DNA of 64,000 bases. It comes from JAFGOG01 sp034429215. Lineage in GTDB: Bacteria; Chloroflexota; Anaerolineae; JAAYZQ01. Position numbers and translations under genes: made by a program. The stretch's first letter is position 1. Every line of letters starts with the position of its first letter. The notes beneath the pieces were generated by a model. The model did no database searches, had not been told where the DNA came from, and was given only the letters and a program-made list of their open reading frames with translations. Location of the stretch: NCBI GenBank assembly GCA_034429215.1, contig DAOUGI010000112.1, positions 1 to 64,000 on the forward strand, written 5' to 3'. Positions 16,674 through 25,856 of this stretch are shown here, piece after piece.

Positions 16674-16841
16674 TTGATAAAGACGTGGCAATCGATCACC
16701 ACCGTGTGTTTGCTGATCTTTATCCATCATTTCTGCGGCGAGGACTGGCTGGCCGACGGCAACGGCGGCCTGGGCCTGGCCTTGCGAGACAACAACTATC
16801 TGGACCGGCCGGTCGTCAATCCTGGGCGCGAGCCGGATTGA
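16674..16841 (+). CDS. possible small protein of 55 residues
   Basis: A TTG at 16674 lies 6 bases after AGGAGG and opens a 55-codon frame ending at TGA 16839-16841, six bases before the Nudix ATG. The peptide starts with MIKTWQSITTVCLLIFIHHF, with a short hydrophobic stretch (about 8-19), and continues CGEDWLADGNGGLGLALRDN. I do not recognise a family. The good ribosome-binding site and the tight fit between two genes support translation; the length and absence of known relatives argue caution. It could also serve only to couple translation into the Nudix gene, which has no strong site of its own. Confidence 0.4.
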   Translation: MIKTWQSITTVCLLIFIHHFCGEDWLADGNGGLGLALRDNNYLDRPVVNPGREPD

Positions 16842-16847
16842 ACTATC

Positions 16848-17330
16848 ATGGTCCAGTATATTCACGGCGAACGGGTCGGCCGGCTCGGCCGGCTGGCGGT
16901 TGGCTGCTCGGCCAGCATCCTGGATCCGGCCGCGGACAGGATATTGCTGGTGCGCCGGGCGGATAATAGCCGCTGGGCCGTCCCCGGCGGCTACATGGAG
17001 CCCGGCGAGAGTGCTGCCGAAGCTGCTGCCCGCGAAGTGTTGGAAGAGACCGGCCTGCAGGTCCGCATTGGCCGCCTGATTGCCGTCTATAGCAATCCGA
17101 ACATTCTTCTCGAATATCCGGACGGGAACCGCTACCAGATAGTCGCGCTCTACTTTGCCGCCACGCCGGTCAGCGGCGAGCTGCGTCCCAGCTCCGAGAC
17201 GACCGAGGTCGGCTACTTTTCGCCGGACGAGATCGAGCACCTGGAGATGGGCAAGTTCGACCGGCAGCGGGTCGCCGATGCCTTTGCCCGGCAAGAGGCG
17301 GCCTTTGTCCGCGATGGCTGGGGCAGGTAG
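16848..17330 (+). CDS. Nudix hydrolase
   Basis: Nudix enzymes cleave nucleoside diphosphates linked to another group. The complete Nudix box is present at about residues 46-68, starting GGYMEPGESAAEAAARE and ending EETGL, so the catalytic Glu residues are intact. The protein is 160 residues. The N terminus (YIHGERVGRLGRLAVGCSASIL) and the segment LLEYPDGNRYQIVALYF fit general ADP-ribose or NADH pyrophosphatase-type members without fixing a substrate. The ATG at 16848 lacks a strong ribosome-binding site and probably depends on the upstream small frame. It precedes the glycine decarboxylase genes by 25 bases. Confidence 0.9.
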   Translation: MVQYIHGERVGRLGRLAVGCSASILDPAADRILLVRRADNSRWAVPGGYMEPGESAAEAAAREVLEETGLQVRIGRLIAVYSNPNILLEYPDGNRYQIVALYFAATPVSGELRPSSETTEVGYFSPDEIEHLEMGKFDRQRVADAFARQEAAFVRDGWGR

Positions 17331-17355
17331 CCCACAACATTAAGAGGAAGCGAGC

Positions 17356-18753
17356 ATGCCTGAAGAAAAACAGATCGTGTATCCTTACATCCCCAATTCG
17401 GTGCCGGCCGTCAAACAGCAGATGCTAGAGGCGGTCGGCGCTAAGAGCGTGGACGAATTCTATCAGGACGTCCCCGACGAGTTGCGTCTGAAGAGGCCGC
17501 TGGATTTACCCGAGCCGTTCCTGTCCGAGTATGCCCTGCGGCGGCATGTCGAGGGCATCCTTGCCGGCAACCGGACCTGCCAGGAAACCCTGAGCTTCCT
17601 GGGTGCCGGCTGCTACCAGCACCACGTCCCGGCGGTGTGCGACGAGATCAACAGCCGCGGCGAGTTCCTGACCGCCTACGCCGGCGAGCCGTACGAGGAT
17701 CATGGCCGCTTTCAGGCGCTGTTTGAGTATGCCAGCATGATGGGCGAGCTGCTCAACATGGACGTGGTCAACGTGCCGGTGTACGACGGCCTCCAGGCCT
17801 GCGCCACCGCGCTGCGCATGGCAGCCCGCATTACCGGCCGCCGCGAAGTGCTGGTCAGCCGGACGGTGGGCGCCGACAAGCTGAGCAAATTCCGTGACTA
17901 TTGCGAGCATGAGATGGCGATCCGGTTGATCGGCTACGATCGCGCCACGGGCCAGCTCGACATCGAGGAGGTGCAGGCCCGTATTTCTGACCAGACGGCA
18001 GCCGTCTATTTCGAAAACCCGTCCTACCTGGGTTTCCTCGAGCTGCACGGCGACGCGATCTCCCGCCTGGCCCACGCTCACGGTGCGGTGTGCGTCGTCG
18101 GCGTGAACCCGATCTCGCTGGGCATCTTGACCCCGCCGGCCGACTATGGCGCCGATATTGTGTGTGGTGACATCCAGCCGCTGGGCATGCACATGCAGTT
18201 CGGCGGCGGCCAGGCCGGATTCATCGCTACGCGGGATGAGCCCAGGTATGTGATGGAATACCCCTCCCGCCTGTTCGGCATCGCCCCAACCTCGGTGCCG
18301 GGCGAATATGGCTTTGGCGACGTGGCCTACGAGCGGACCTCCTTCGCCGTCCGCGAGCAGGGCAAGGAGTGGGTCGGCACGGCGTCGGCTTTATGGGGTA
18401 TCACCGCCGGCGTCTACCTGGCCCTCATGGGTCCACAGGGCATGGCCGACCTTGGCGAAGGGATTATGCTTCGCGCGCGCTATGCGGCGGCACAGATCGG
18501 CCAGATCCCAGGTGTCGAGATCCCCTTCTTCCGGTCGCCCCATTTCCAAGAGTTTGTCGTCAATTTCGACGGCACAGGGCGGACCGTGGCCGAGATCAAC
18601 GAGGCGCTTTTGGCGCGGGGTATCTTTGGCGGCAAGGACCTCGGCGGCGAGTTCCCCGAGCTGGGGCAAAGTGCCCTGTACTGCGTGAGCGAGGTTCACA
18701 CCAAGGACGACATCGGCTGGTTGGTAGGGGCGCTGAAGGAGGTGCTCCGATGA
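17356..18753 (+). CDS. gcvPA: glycine dehydrogenase (decarboxylating) subunit 1
   Basis: This is the N-terminal half of the split P protein of the glycine cleavage system, which decarboxylates glycine and passes aminomethyl to lipoylated GcvH. The 465-residue product has the usual family segments YPYIPNSV near the N terminus, SFLGAGCYQHHVPAVCDEI, and EFLTAYAGEPYEDHGRFQAL. GAGGAAG precedes the ATG. It overlaps gcvPB by four bases (ATGA at 18750-18753), as expected for subunits made in equal amounts. No gcvT, gcvH or lipoate gene is in the window. Confidence 0.95.
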   Translation: MPEEKQIVYPYIPNSVPAVKQQMLEAVGAKSVDEFYQDVPDELRLKRPLDLPEPFLSEYALRRHVEGILAGNRTCQETLSFLGAGCYQHHVPAVCDEINSRGEFLTAYAGEPYEDHGRFQALFEYASMMGELLNMDVVNVPVYDGLQACATALRMAARITGRREVLVSRTVGADKLSKFRDYCEHEMAIRLIGYDRATGQLDIEEVQARISDQTAAVYFENPSYLGFLELHGDAISRLAHAHGAVCVVGVNPISLGILTPPADYGADIVCGDIQPLGMHMQFGGGQAGFIATRDEPRYVMEYPSRLFGIAPTSVPGEYGFGDVAYERTSFAVREQGKEWVGTASALWGITAGVYLALMGPQGMADLGEGIMLRARYAAAQIGQIPGVEIPFFRSPHFQEFVVNFDGTGRTVAEINEALLARGIFGGKDLGGEFPELGQSALYCVSEVHTKDDIGWLVGALKEVLR

Positions 18754-20336
18754 GCGAGGGGATCAGTGGCGGCCGTTTTACCGGCGGCAAGCCCAACCTG
18801 CGGCGTTTTCACCAGGCCTGCTGGGACGAGCCGGTCATCTTTGAGCTGAGCTGCCCCGGCCAGCGGGGTATCCTGGTTCCGGAGGTAGAGGCCGAGGTCC
18901 GGCGCCAGGCAGGCGACATAACGACGATCCTGCCCGGCGCGATGCGGCGCAGGGATCTGCCCAGGCTGCCCGAGATGTCCCAGATCCACGTGCTGAGGCA
19001 CTATGCCCGGCTGTCGCAGGAGAACCTGGGGGTGGACCTGAACGTCGACGTGGGGCAGGGCACTTGCACCATGAAGTATAGCCCCAAGGTCAACGACCAA
19101 TTGGCCCGCTCGCCCAAGGTAGCCGAGCTTCACCCGCTCCAGGATGAGGGCACGGTCCAGGGCATCCTCGAGATCCTGTACCGCTTTGAGCAGATCCTTC
19201 AAGCCATCTCGGGCATGGACCGTTTCTCGTTTCAGCCGGGGGCCGGCTCGGCGGCCATCTACACCAACGTGTCGCTCATCCGCGCCTATCACCGGGCGCG
19301 CGGCCAGGCTGCCCAGCGCAACGAGATCATCACCACCATCTTTTCCCATCCCTCCAACGCCGCCTGCGCCAAGACGGCCGGCTTTAAGGTCATTACCCTC
19401 TACCCTGACGAGGACGGCTATCCCGACCTGGAGGCGCTCAAGGCGGCGGTCTCGGAGCGGACGGCCGGCCTGCTGATCACCAACCCGGAAGACACCGGCA
19501 TCTTTAACCCCAGGATCGAAGAGTTTGTGGCCCTCGTCCATGCCGCGGGCGGCCTGTGCGCCTACGATCAGGCCAACGCCAACGGCATCCTGGGCATCAC
19601 TCGCGCCCGCGACGCCGGGTTTGATCTGTGCCATTTCAACTTGCACAAGACCTTTTCCGCGCCGCACGGCTGCGGCGGACCGGCAGTCGGCGCGGTGGGA
19701 GTCACCCCAGAGCTGGCCCGTTTCCTGCCGGTGCCGGTGCTCGAGTTCAACGGTCACGAGTACCTCCTCGACTATGACCGGCCTGACAGCATCGGCAAGG
19801 TGCGCGCCTTTGCCGGCGTTGCCCCCGTCGTTCTGAAAGCCTATGCCTGGGCGATGAGCCTGGGCGCCGACGGCCTGCGCCAGGCGGCCGAGATTGCTGT
19901 GCTCAACAACAACTATCTCCTCAAAAAGATGCTGGAGATCCCGGGTGTCAGCGCCCCATATGCCAGGGGCAGGCGCCGCATCGAGCAGGTGCGCTACAGT
20001 TGGCAAAAGCTGACCGAGGACACCGGCGTCCACAGCGAGCAGATCGGGATGAGGGCGGCCGACTATGGCGTCCACTACTGGACGAGCCACCATCCCTGGA
20101 TCGTGCCCGAGCCGTGCACGCTAGAGCCGACCGAGTCCTACTCGAAGGACGATCTGGACGAATATGCCGCCATTTTGGCCCACGTGGCTGCTGAAGCATA
20201 CATTGACCCGGCGCGAGTCCGGAGCGCGCCGCACAGCAGCACCATCCACGCCATCGACCACAGCCCGTTCGACGACCCGGATCGCTGGGCGGTCACTTGG
20301 CGGGCTTACAAGCGCAAGCTGGCGGAGCACGGATGA
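18750..20336 (+). CDS. gcvPB: glycine dehydrogenase (decarboxylating) subunit 2
   Basis: This is the C-terminal, PLP-binding half of the split P protein. From ATG 18750 the product is 528 residues, slightly longer than the usual 480-500. The PLP lysine is K300 in FNLHKTFSAPHGCGG; other family segments are FQPGAGSAAIYTNVSLIRAY and AYDQANANGILG. The GGAGG in the end of gcvPA provides the ribosome-binding site. Together with gcvPA it forms an alpha2beta2 enzyme. The following NAD-kinase-like gene starts about 30 bases later, suggesting one transcript. Confidence 0.95.
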   Translation: MSEGISGGRFTGGKPNLRRFHQACWDEPVIFELSCPGQRGILVPEVEAEVRRQAGDITTILPGAMRRRDLPRLPEMSQIHVLRHYARLSQENLGVDLNVDVGQGTCTMKYSPKVNDQLARSPKVAELHPLQDEGTVQGILEILYRFEQILQAISGMDRFSFQPGAGSAAIYTNVSLIRAYHRARGQAAQRNEIITTIFSHPSNAACAKTAGFKVITLYPDEDGYPDLEALKAAVSERTAGLLITNPEDTGIFNPRIEEFVALVHAAGGLCAYDQANANGILGITRARDAGFDLCHFNLHKTFSAPHGCGGPAVGAVGVTPELARFLPVPVLEFNGHEYLLDYDRPDSIGKVRAFAGVAPVVLKAYAWAMSLGADGLRQAAEIAVLNNNYLLKKMLEIPGVSAPYARGRRRIEQVRYSWQKLTEDTGVHSEQIGMRAADYGVHYWTSHHPWIVPEPCTLEPTESYSKDDLDEYAAILAHVAAEAYIDPARVRSAPHSSTIHAIDHSPFDDPDRWAVTWRAYKRKLAEHG

Positions 20337-20367
20337 AGACCTGGGGTTTGAAGCTCGTTAGGATGAG

Positions 20368-21507
20368 TTGGCGCGAGCCACCGTGAGCAAGAAAAAGCTG
20401 GGCCTGATCATCAATCCTGTAGCCGGCCTCGGCGGGCGGGTGGGCCTGAAGGGCAGCGACGACCTGGAGATTCAGCGCCAGGCGTTGGCGCTGGGAGCGG
20501 TGCCCCAGGCCGCCAACCGCGCAGCTCAGGCATTGGCTCGTCTGAGGCCCTTGGCCAGTCGATTCGACCTGATCACCTACCCAGGCGAGATGGGCGAGGC
20601 AGCGGCCACTGCCGCCGGCTTGTCGGCCATAGTCATTGGCACGATCCACCCCGGCCGGACGACCGCCGCGGATACACGGCGGGCAGCCATGGAGATGCTC
20701 GCCCTGGTGGTTGACCTGCTGCTTTTTGCCGGCGGGGACGGCACGGCCAGGGATGTTTGCCAGGCGGTCGGCCAGGCGTTGCCGGTCCTGGGCATTCCGG
20801 CCGGGGTCAAGATCCATTCGGCGGTCTATGCTACCAGCCCGGCAAGCGCAGGTGACCTGGCCGCGCTGTATCTACAGGGCAAGGTGACCGGCCGGCGTGA
20901 GGCCGAAGTGATGGACGTGGATGAGGATGCCGTCCGGCGGGGTGTCATCGCCGCCGGGCTGTATGGCTATCTGACGGTTCTATTTCTGCGCGAGCTGGTC
21001 CAGGGCCGCAAGGCTCCCAGCGGCCCCGGCGAGTCGGCAGCCATGGATGCCATTGCCTGCCAGGTCGTTGACGGCATGGAGCCGGGCTGCCTGTACATCC
21101 TGGGGCCGGGTACCACGACGCGGACCATCGCCGCCCGGCTGGGGCTGGCCAAGACGCTGATCGGCGTGGATGTAGTCTTGGACAACTGTCTCTCGGCAGC
21201 CGACGTCAACGAGGCGCAGCTGCTGGCCCTATTGCCCGGCCGGTCGGCCCAGATCGTGGTGACGCCAATCGGTGGCCAGGGATTCCTCTTTGGCCGGGGC
21301 AACCAGCAGATCAGCCCGGCAGTGATCCGGGCTGTGGGTCGGGAGAACGTGACCGTCGTGAGCACGCCGCACAAGGTGCATGCCCTGGAGGGGCGACCTT
21401 TCCTGGTTGACACCGGCGATCCGGCCGTTGACAAGCTGCTGAGCGGCTACGTCCGGGTCATTACCGGCTATGGCGAGCAGATCATCTATAGGGTTTCTGG
21501 TGGGTGA
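20368..21507 (+). CDS. ATP-NAD kinase / AcoX-like protein
   Basis: This 379-residue protein belongs to the ATP-NAD kinase family, whose members phosphorylate NAD or remain uncharacterised (AcoX). The nucleotide motif GGDGTARDV begins at about residue 122, preceded by hydrophobic VVDLLLFA; the N-terminal KLGLIINPVAGLGGRVGLKG is the usual start. A later GPGTTTRTIAARLGL and PIGGQGFLFGRGNQQ match this subgroup. The start is TTG 20368 with AGGA shortly upstream; GTG 20383 (VSKKKLGL) is an alternative. It ends five bases before the first of three SDR dehydrogenases, so NADP supply for them is a possible link. That link is inference. Confidence 0.85.
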   Translation: MARATVSKKKLGLIINPVAGLGGRVGLKGSDDLEIQRQALALGAVPQAANRAAQALARLRPLASRFDLITYPGEMGEAAATAAGLSAIVIGTIHPGRTTAADTRRAAMEMLALVVDLLLFAGGDGTARDVCQAVGQALPVLGIPAGVKIHSAVYATSPASAGDLAALYLQGKVTGRREAEVMDVDEDAVRRGVIAAGLYGYLTVLFLRELVQGRKAPSGPGESAAMDAIACQVVDGMEPGCLYILGPGTTTRTIAARLGLAKTLIGVDVVLDNCLSAADVNEAQLLALLPGRSAQIVVTPIGGQGFLFGRGNQQISPAVIRAVGRENVTVVSTPHKVHALEGRPFLVDTGDPAVDKLLSGYVRVITGYGEQIIYRVSGG

Positions 21508-21511
21508 AGAT

Positions 21512-22273
21512 ATGAGATTGGCTGGCAAAGTTGCGCTCATTACCGGCGGGACCTCCGGCATCGGCCGGGCCACTGCCTTGCTTTTTGCTCGCGAAGGAGC
21601 CAGGGTAGCCATTACCGGGCGCGACCAAGCGCGCGGCCGGGAGGTAGCGGCTGATATCGATCAGGCCGGCGGAGCGGCGATTTTCATACGCGCTGACGTC
21701 CGCCTGGCCGATGACTGCCGGCGAGCTGTGGAAGAGACGCTGCGCGCCTTTGGACGGCTGGATATCTTGTTCAACAACGCCGGGGTCTTTTACCCGCATG
21801 ACGCCCTCGACTGCACCGAACAGGAGTGGAATCTGACCATTGATATCTGTCTGAAGGGCACGTTTCTGATGTGCAAATACGCTCTGCCGGTGATGATCGC
21901 CCAGGGCGGTGGGGCGATCGTCAACAACGCGTCAGGCTGGGGGCTGGTTGGCGGCAATGAGGCGGTAGCTTACTGCGCGGCCAAAGGCGGGGTCGTGCTC
22001 CTGACCAAGGCATTGGCGGTAGACCACAGCCGGCAGGGCATCCGGGTAAATTGCATTTGCCCTGGTGATGTGGATACACCGATGTTGGTGGAGGATGCCC
22101 GGCTGCGGCACCTTGGCTGGGATGATTACTTGGCAGCGGCAGCCGATCGGCCGATGGGCCGTGTCGGCCGCCCGGAGGAGATTGCCAGGGCGGTTCTCTT
22201 TCTCGCCTCGGATGACGCATCGTTCGTGACCGGTGCGGTCCTGGCAGTCGATGGCGGGGGCACAGCAGACTAG
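21512..22273 (+). CDS. SDR-family NAD(P)-dependent oxidoreductase 1
   Basis: This is a classical short-chain dehydrogenase/reductase of 253 residues. It has the cofactor motif TGGTSGIG near residue 12, NNAG near 87, the catalytic Ser in NNASGWG, YCAAK with the catalytic Tyr and Lys, and the C-terminal VDGGGTAD. Start ATG 21512 places the Rossmann motif where the family expects it. It is clearly paralogous to the next gene: both share SGWGLVGG, GIRVNCICPGD and the VDGGGTA end, which suggests tandem duplication. The substrate is unknown; alcohol or sugar oxidation is typical. Confidence 0.9.
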   Translation: MRLAGKVALITGGTSGIGRATALLFAREGARVAITGRDQARGREVAADIDQAGGAAIFIRADVRLADDCRRAVEETLRAFGRLDILFNNAGVFYPHDALDCTEQEWNLTIDICLKGTFLMCKYALPVMIAQGGGAIVNNASGWGLVGGNEAVAYCAAKGGVVLLTKALAVDHSRQGIRVNCICPGDVDTPMLVEDARLRHLGWDDYLAAAADRPMGRVGRPEEIARAVLFLASDDASFVTGAVLAVDGGGTAD

Positions 22274-22286
22274 AGGAGGTTGGATT

Positions 22287-23051
22287 GTGGGAGCACTAGA
22301 GGGTAAAAAGGCGCTTATTACCGGCGGTGCGTCAGGCATCGGCCGCGCAGCGGCGCTGCTCTTTGCCCATGAGGGCGCGGCTGTGGCCGTGGCCGATTTG
22401 AACAAGGCCGCCGGTCAGGCGGTCGTCGATCAGATCCAGGGCGAAGGCGGGCGGGCCATTTTCATCCGCTGCGATGTGACCCAGGCCGGCGACTGCCGGC
22501 GGACGGTCGAGCAAACCGTTGCCGAGCTCGGTGGGCTGGATGTGCTGTTCAACAACGCCGGCATCATCCGCCGGGCCACGGTCGTGGATGCCGACGAAGC
22601 CGACTGGGATCGGATCATGGCGGTCAACGTCAAGTCGGTCTTTCTGATGAGCAAGGTCGCCGTGCCGGTCATGGCCGCGGCCGGCGGCGGCGCCATTGTC
22701 AACACCGCGTCGGGTTGGGGCCTGGTCGGCGGGCAAAAGGCAGCGGCCTACTGCGCCTCCAAAGGTGCCGTGGTCTTGCTGACCAAGGCCATGGCCCTCG
22801 ACCATGGCCCGCACGGTATCCGGGTCAACTGCATCTGCCCCGGCGATACCGACACGGTCATGCTGCACCAGGAGGCCGCGCAGCTCGGCGAGCCGGTTGA
22901 CCGGTTCCTGGCCGATTCGGCGCAGCGCCCTCTCGGCCGGCTTGGCCGGCCCGAAGAGGTCGCCCAGGCAGCCCTCTACCTGGTCAGCGACGCTGCGTCG
23001 TTTGTCACCGGCGCCGCCCTAGTCGTGGACGGTGGCGGCACGGCAGGCTAG
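22287..23051 (+). CDS. SDR-family NAD(P)-dependent oxidoreductase 2
   Basis: The product is 254 residues from GTG 22287, chosen because GAGGAGG (22273-22279) lies 7 bases upstream. Motifs are TGGASGIG, NNAG, NTASGWG (Ser), YCASK and ICPGDTDT. It is the closest relative of the preceding SDR and probably arose by tandem duplication. The active site is complete. Thirteen bases separate the two genes, so they share a transcript. Differences cluster in the substrate loop after ICPGD (VMLHQEAAQLGEPVDRFLAD against MLVEDARLRHLGWDDYLAA), suggesting different substrates. Confidence 0.9.
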   Translation: MGALEGKKALITGGASGIGRAAALLFAHEGAAVAVADLNKAAGQAVVDQIQGEGGRAIFIRCDVTQAGDCRRTVEQTVAELGGLDVLFNNAGIIRRATVVDADEADWDRIMAVNVKSVFLMSKVAVPVMAAAGGGAIVNTASGWGLVGGQKAAAYCASKGAVVLLTKAMALDHGPHGIRVNCICPGDTDTVMLHQEAAQLGEPVDRFLADSAQRPLGRLGRPEEVAQAALYLVSDAASFVTGAALVVDGGGTAG

Positions 23052-23071
23052 ACAGGCCCGGGGAGGTTCTT

Positions 23072-23824
23072 GTGCGTGGATTAGAGGACAAGCGGGTGCT
23101 GATCACCGGCGGGGCGGGGGGCATCGGCTCGGCTACGGCGGTGCGTTTCCTGGCCGAGGGCGCGCGCGTCGCCGTCCTCGACTGCGATGGCGCGGCTCTG
23201 GCCCGGCTCGAGCGCGAGCTGCCCGGGCTGAGTGGCGCCGTTCGCGCCGACGTTTCGGATCCTACGGCAGTGGCGCACGCTTTTGCGGAGATCGAACAAC
23301 TTTTAGGCCGATTGGACGTATTGATCAACAATGCCGGGATCAGTGTTCGGCAGCCATTTGTTGACATAATTCCAGAGCAGTGGCGGAGAGTTGTCGACGT
23401 GAACCTGAGCGGCATCTTTTACGTGGCACAGCAGGCAGCGCGGCGGATGCTTGCAGGAATTGGCGGCGTCATCGTGAACATGGGCTCGACCAACGGTCTG
23501 ATGGGGTATCCCTATTATGCCGACTATAACGCCTCAAAGGCCGGCGTCATCGAGCTGACCCGGTCCATGGCCCTGGAGCTGGCGCCCACTATCCGGGTGA
23601 ATGCCGTATGCCCGGGCTTTATCCTGACGCCGATGCAGGAGGCCGAATACACGCCGGAGATGCAGCGCGCCTTTTCCGGCAGGGTGCCGTTGCGCCGGTT
23701 GGGCCGCCCTGAGGATGTAGCGGGGCTGTTTGCCTTTCTCGCTTCCGACGATGCGGCGTTCATCACCGGGCAATGTTTTGTCATCGACGGCGGTGAGATC
23801 GCCGGTGGGTTGGCCAGCAGCTAA
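23072..23824 (+). CDS. SDR-family NAD(P)-dependent oxidoreductase 3
   Basis: The product is 250 residues from GTG 23072 with GGGGAGG upstream. Motifs are TGGAGGIG, NNAG, the catalytic Ser region NMGSTNGL, YNASK and the VCPGFILTPM stretch. It is more distant from the two preceding SDRs and looks like a 3-oxoacyl-ACP-reductase- or sugar-dehydrogenase-type member. It ends the gcvPA-to-SDR block and converges on the GH13 gene, with 76 bases between stops in which I see no clear terminator. Confidence 0.9.
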   Translation: MRGLEDKRVLITGGAGGIGSATAVRFLAEGARVAVLDCDGAALARLERELPGLSGAVRADVSDPTAVAHAFAEIEQLLGRLDVLINNAGISVRQPFVDIIPEQWRRVVDVNLSGIFYVAQQAARRMLAGIGGVIVNMGSTNGLMGYPYYADYNASKAGVIELTRSMALELAPTIRVNAVCPGFILTPMQEAEYTPEMQRAFSGRVPLRRLGRPEDVAGLFAFLASDDAAFITGQCFVIDGGEIAGGLASS

Positions 23825-23900
23825 AGACTGAGGAGGATACAAAGGCACCCGGCTATTGTCCTGCTGGTGTCAATGCTGGTGCCGGTTGCGGCTTGTCTGC

Positions 23901-25724
23901 CTACAAATCCTGCGACAGGATCAACACACTGTACGGCCCAATCCCGATGTTGCCGTGGTATGGCAGCCCGTCCTTGTCTCCCAGGTTTGCGACCGTGTCA
24001 TAGCTCGGCTGATTCCCAAAATCAGGGTCATAGCCGCCCCAGTCGCTGTTAAAGCGCACCTTCCACACCCCCTCACCCGGCAGTCCGATGCCATAGCCAT
24101 CATAGCTGCGGTTGGCCATGTTGGCAGCCACGACGACACTGTCGCCTGGCCCGCCCTGGTCCCAGCGGTGAAAGGCGATCACCTTGTCGGCGTCGTTCAC
24201 GTGGTAGACGTGAACGCCTTGGCCCGTCAGCCCTCGCGTGCAACCGGTGCCGTTGCGCCGCAGGCGGATCAGGTCGCGGTAGATCGCCAGGATGCCGTTG
24301 TATTTGTCTCTCTTGGACCAGTCGATTGGATCCTCATCGTGGAACCACTGATCCTCCAGAAACTCCTGGCCCTGGAAGATCATGGGGATGCCCGGCGAGG
24401 TCAGGACCAGGGCTGCCCCGAGCGTCGACCGCTTCTTGGAAGCCCAACTGTCGGCGTTGCCCGGCCAGATCTCTTCCGGCACCCGCGCCTTGCCGTTGGC
24501 CACTTCGTCGTGCGACTCGGTATAGATGACCCGTTCAAAAACGTCTATCTCTTCGCGGGAATCCGGGTCTTTGTAATGGTGATGGATGGCTCTACAGATG
24601 GTATCCATGGCCCGGGCCTGGTCGTCGAAGGTGATGATCGTTTCTCGGATCTGTTCTGCAAACTGGCCGTCCCACTGGGCATCAAAGCCGGTCCCGCCGG
24701 CGCCGGTGCTCCTGGTCAGCCATGGATTGTCGCGCAAATCTTCGGCGATGCTGATCTTCCACGGCTGTTGGGCGTCGATTTCGTCGTTGATCCACTGCAT
24801 CAGGCTCCAGCCGGCGGGGATATCGTTGGTGGGGTTGTTGTCGTTGCCAAAGACGTTGCGGATATAGGCGGTGGCGTCCCAACGCAGGCCGTCGACCCGG
24901 TATTCGTGCAGCCACATCAACGCATTGTCGCGGATGAACTGGCGCACCTCGCTCCGGCCATAGTCGGGCCGCGGGCCCCAAGGTGTTCTAACCTGATTGC
25001 CTTTGTAAAAGTAGATGCCGCCGCTGCCGTTCTCGGTCCAGCCGTCGAACTGCCACAGATCGAGGTCGCCAGGTCCAAAGTGGTTATAGACCACGTCAAA
25101 GATGACGGCCATGCCCCGGGCGTGGGCGGCTTTGATGAATTCTTTCAGAGCACATGGGCCGCCATAGTCGCTCTCGATGGCAAAGAGGTATGTCGGGTTA
25201 TAACCCCAGGAAAAGCCGCCGGCAAACTCATAAGGGGGCATGATCTCGATGGCGTTCACCCCCAGGTCCTGCAGGTAAGGAAGCTTGGCGATGGCGCCGT
25301 CCAGGTTCCCCGGTGCGCCGCCGGGTTGGTCGTTGAAGGTGCCGATATGCATCTCATAGATGACCATCTCGTTCCACGGTGGCGTTTGATAGGGGTCTGA
25401 TCCCCAGTCAAAACCGAGATCCTCGATGATCCCATTGCCGACTGAGCTGGTGACGTGTCTGGCATACGGGTCAACGCGCCACAGCTCCAGGGAGCCGTTG
25501 AGCAGCACATACTTGTACTCGTCGCCGGCTCGGGCGGCGGGGATGTCGGCAGACCAATAGCCGTTGCCTTCACTGGCCAAGGGGCTGGCGGTCTTGCGCC
25601 AGTTGTTAAAGGTGCCGGCGGCATAGACCTGATCGGCATGAGGAGCCCATACCCGGAAGGCCGTGCCGCCTGGGTAGGGGATGGCTCCCATGCCGGAATG
25701 TGCCGAAGTAGCTATTCGATCCAT
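23901..25724 (-). CDS. GH13 alpha-glucan enzyme, branching-enzyme-like, with CBM48
   Basis: This 607-residue cytoplasmic enzyme acts on alpha-glucans. Residues about 18-100 form a CBM48/isoamylase-N-like domain (FRVWAPHADQVYAAGTFNNW). The TIM-barrel has all three catalytic acids: nucleophile D283 in GLRWDATAYI, acid/base E328 in SIAEDLRDNP, and D406 in ESHDEVANG. The SHDEV form of the last motif and the GQEF segment are closer to 1,4-alpha-glucan branching enzyme than to ordinary amylase, so glycogen branching is the first guess, with alpha-amylase-type hydrolysis as the alternative. AGGAGG lies upstream of the ATG. It is divergent from the LacI-type repressor, with its own promoter at 25768-25796. 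Confidence 0.85.
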   Translation of the reverse strand: MDRIATSAHSGMGAIPYPGGTAFRVWAPHADQVYAAGTFNNWRKTASPLASEGNGYWSADIPAARAGDEYKYVLLNGSLELWRVDPYARHVTSSVGNGIIEDLGFDWGSDPYQTPPWNEMVIYEMHIGTFNDQPGGAPGNLDGAIAKLPYLQDLGVNAIEIMPPYEFAGGFSWGYNPTYLFAIESDYGGPCALKEFIKAAHARGMAVIFDVVYNHFGPGDLDLWQFDGWTENGSGGIYFYKGNQVRTPWGPRPDYGRSEVRQFIRDNALMWLHEYRVDGLRWDATAYIRNVFGNDNNPTNDIPAGWSLMQWINDEIDAQQPWKISIAEDLRDNPWLTRSTGAGGTGFDAQWDGQFAEQIRETIITFDDQARAMDTICRAIHHHYKDPDSREEIDVFERVIYTESHDEVANGKARVPEEIWPGNADSWASKKRSTLGAALVLTSPGIPMIFQGQEFLEDQWFHDEDPIDWSKRDKYNGILAIYRDLIRLRRNGTGCTRGLTGQGVHVYHVNDADKVIAFHRWDQGGPGDSVVVAANMANRSYDGYGIGLPGEGVWKVRFNSDWGGYDPDFGNQPSYDTVANLGDKDGLPYHGNIGIGPYSVLILSQDL

Positions 25725-25767
25725 AAGGTTCCTCCAGAGTTGTCAACTAGCGTGACAGCGTCGGCCA

Positions 25768-25796
25768 ATTATGTCGGAATAATCATATAAATGCAA
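25768..25796 (-). promoter_or_regulatory. promoter for the GH13 gene
   Basis: Minus strand: TTGCAT (25796-25791), 17 bases, CATAAT (25773-25768). The start near 25761 would give a leader of about 36 bases. No copy of the LacI-type operator lies in it. Confidence 0.5.
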
Positions 25797-25856
25797 ATCA
25801 AAGGGCCGGGCAAGGGACGCCAATGTTAAAATTTCCAGTTCCTCTTTTCAAACCTC

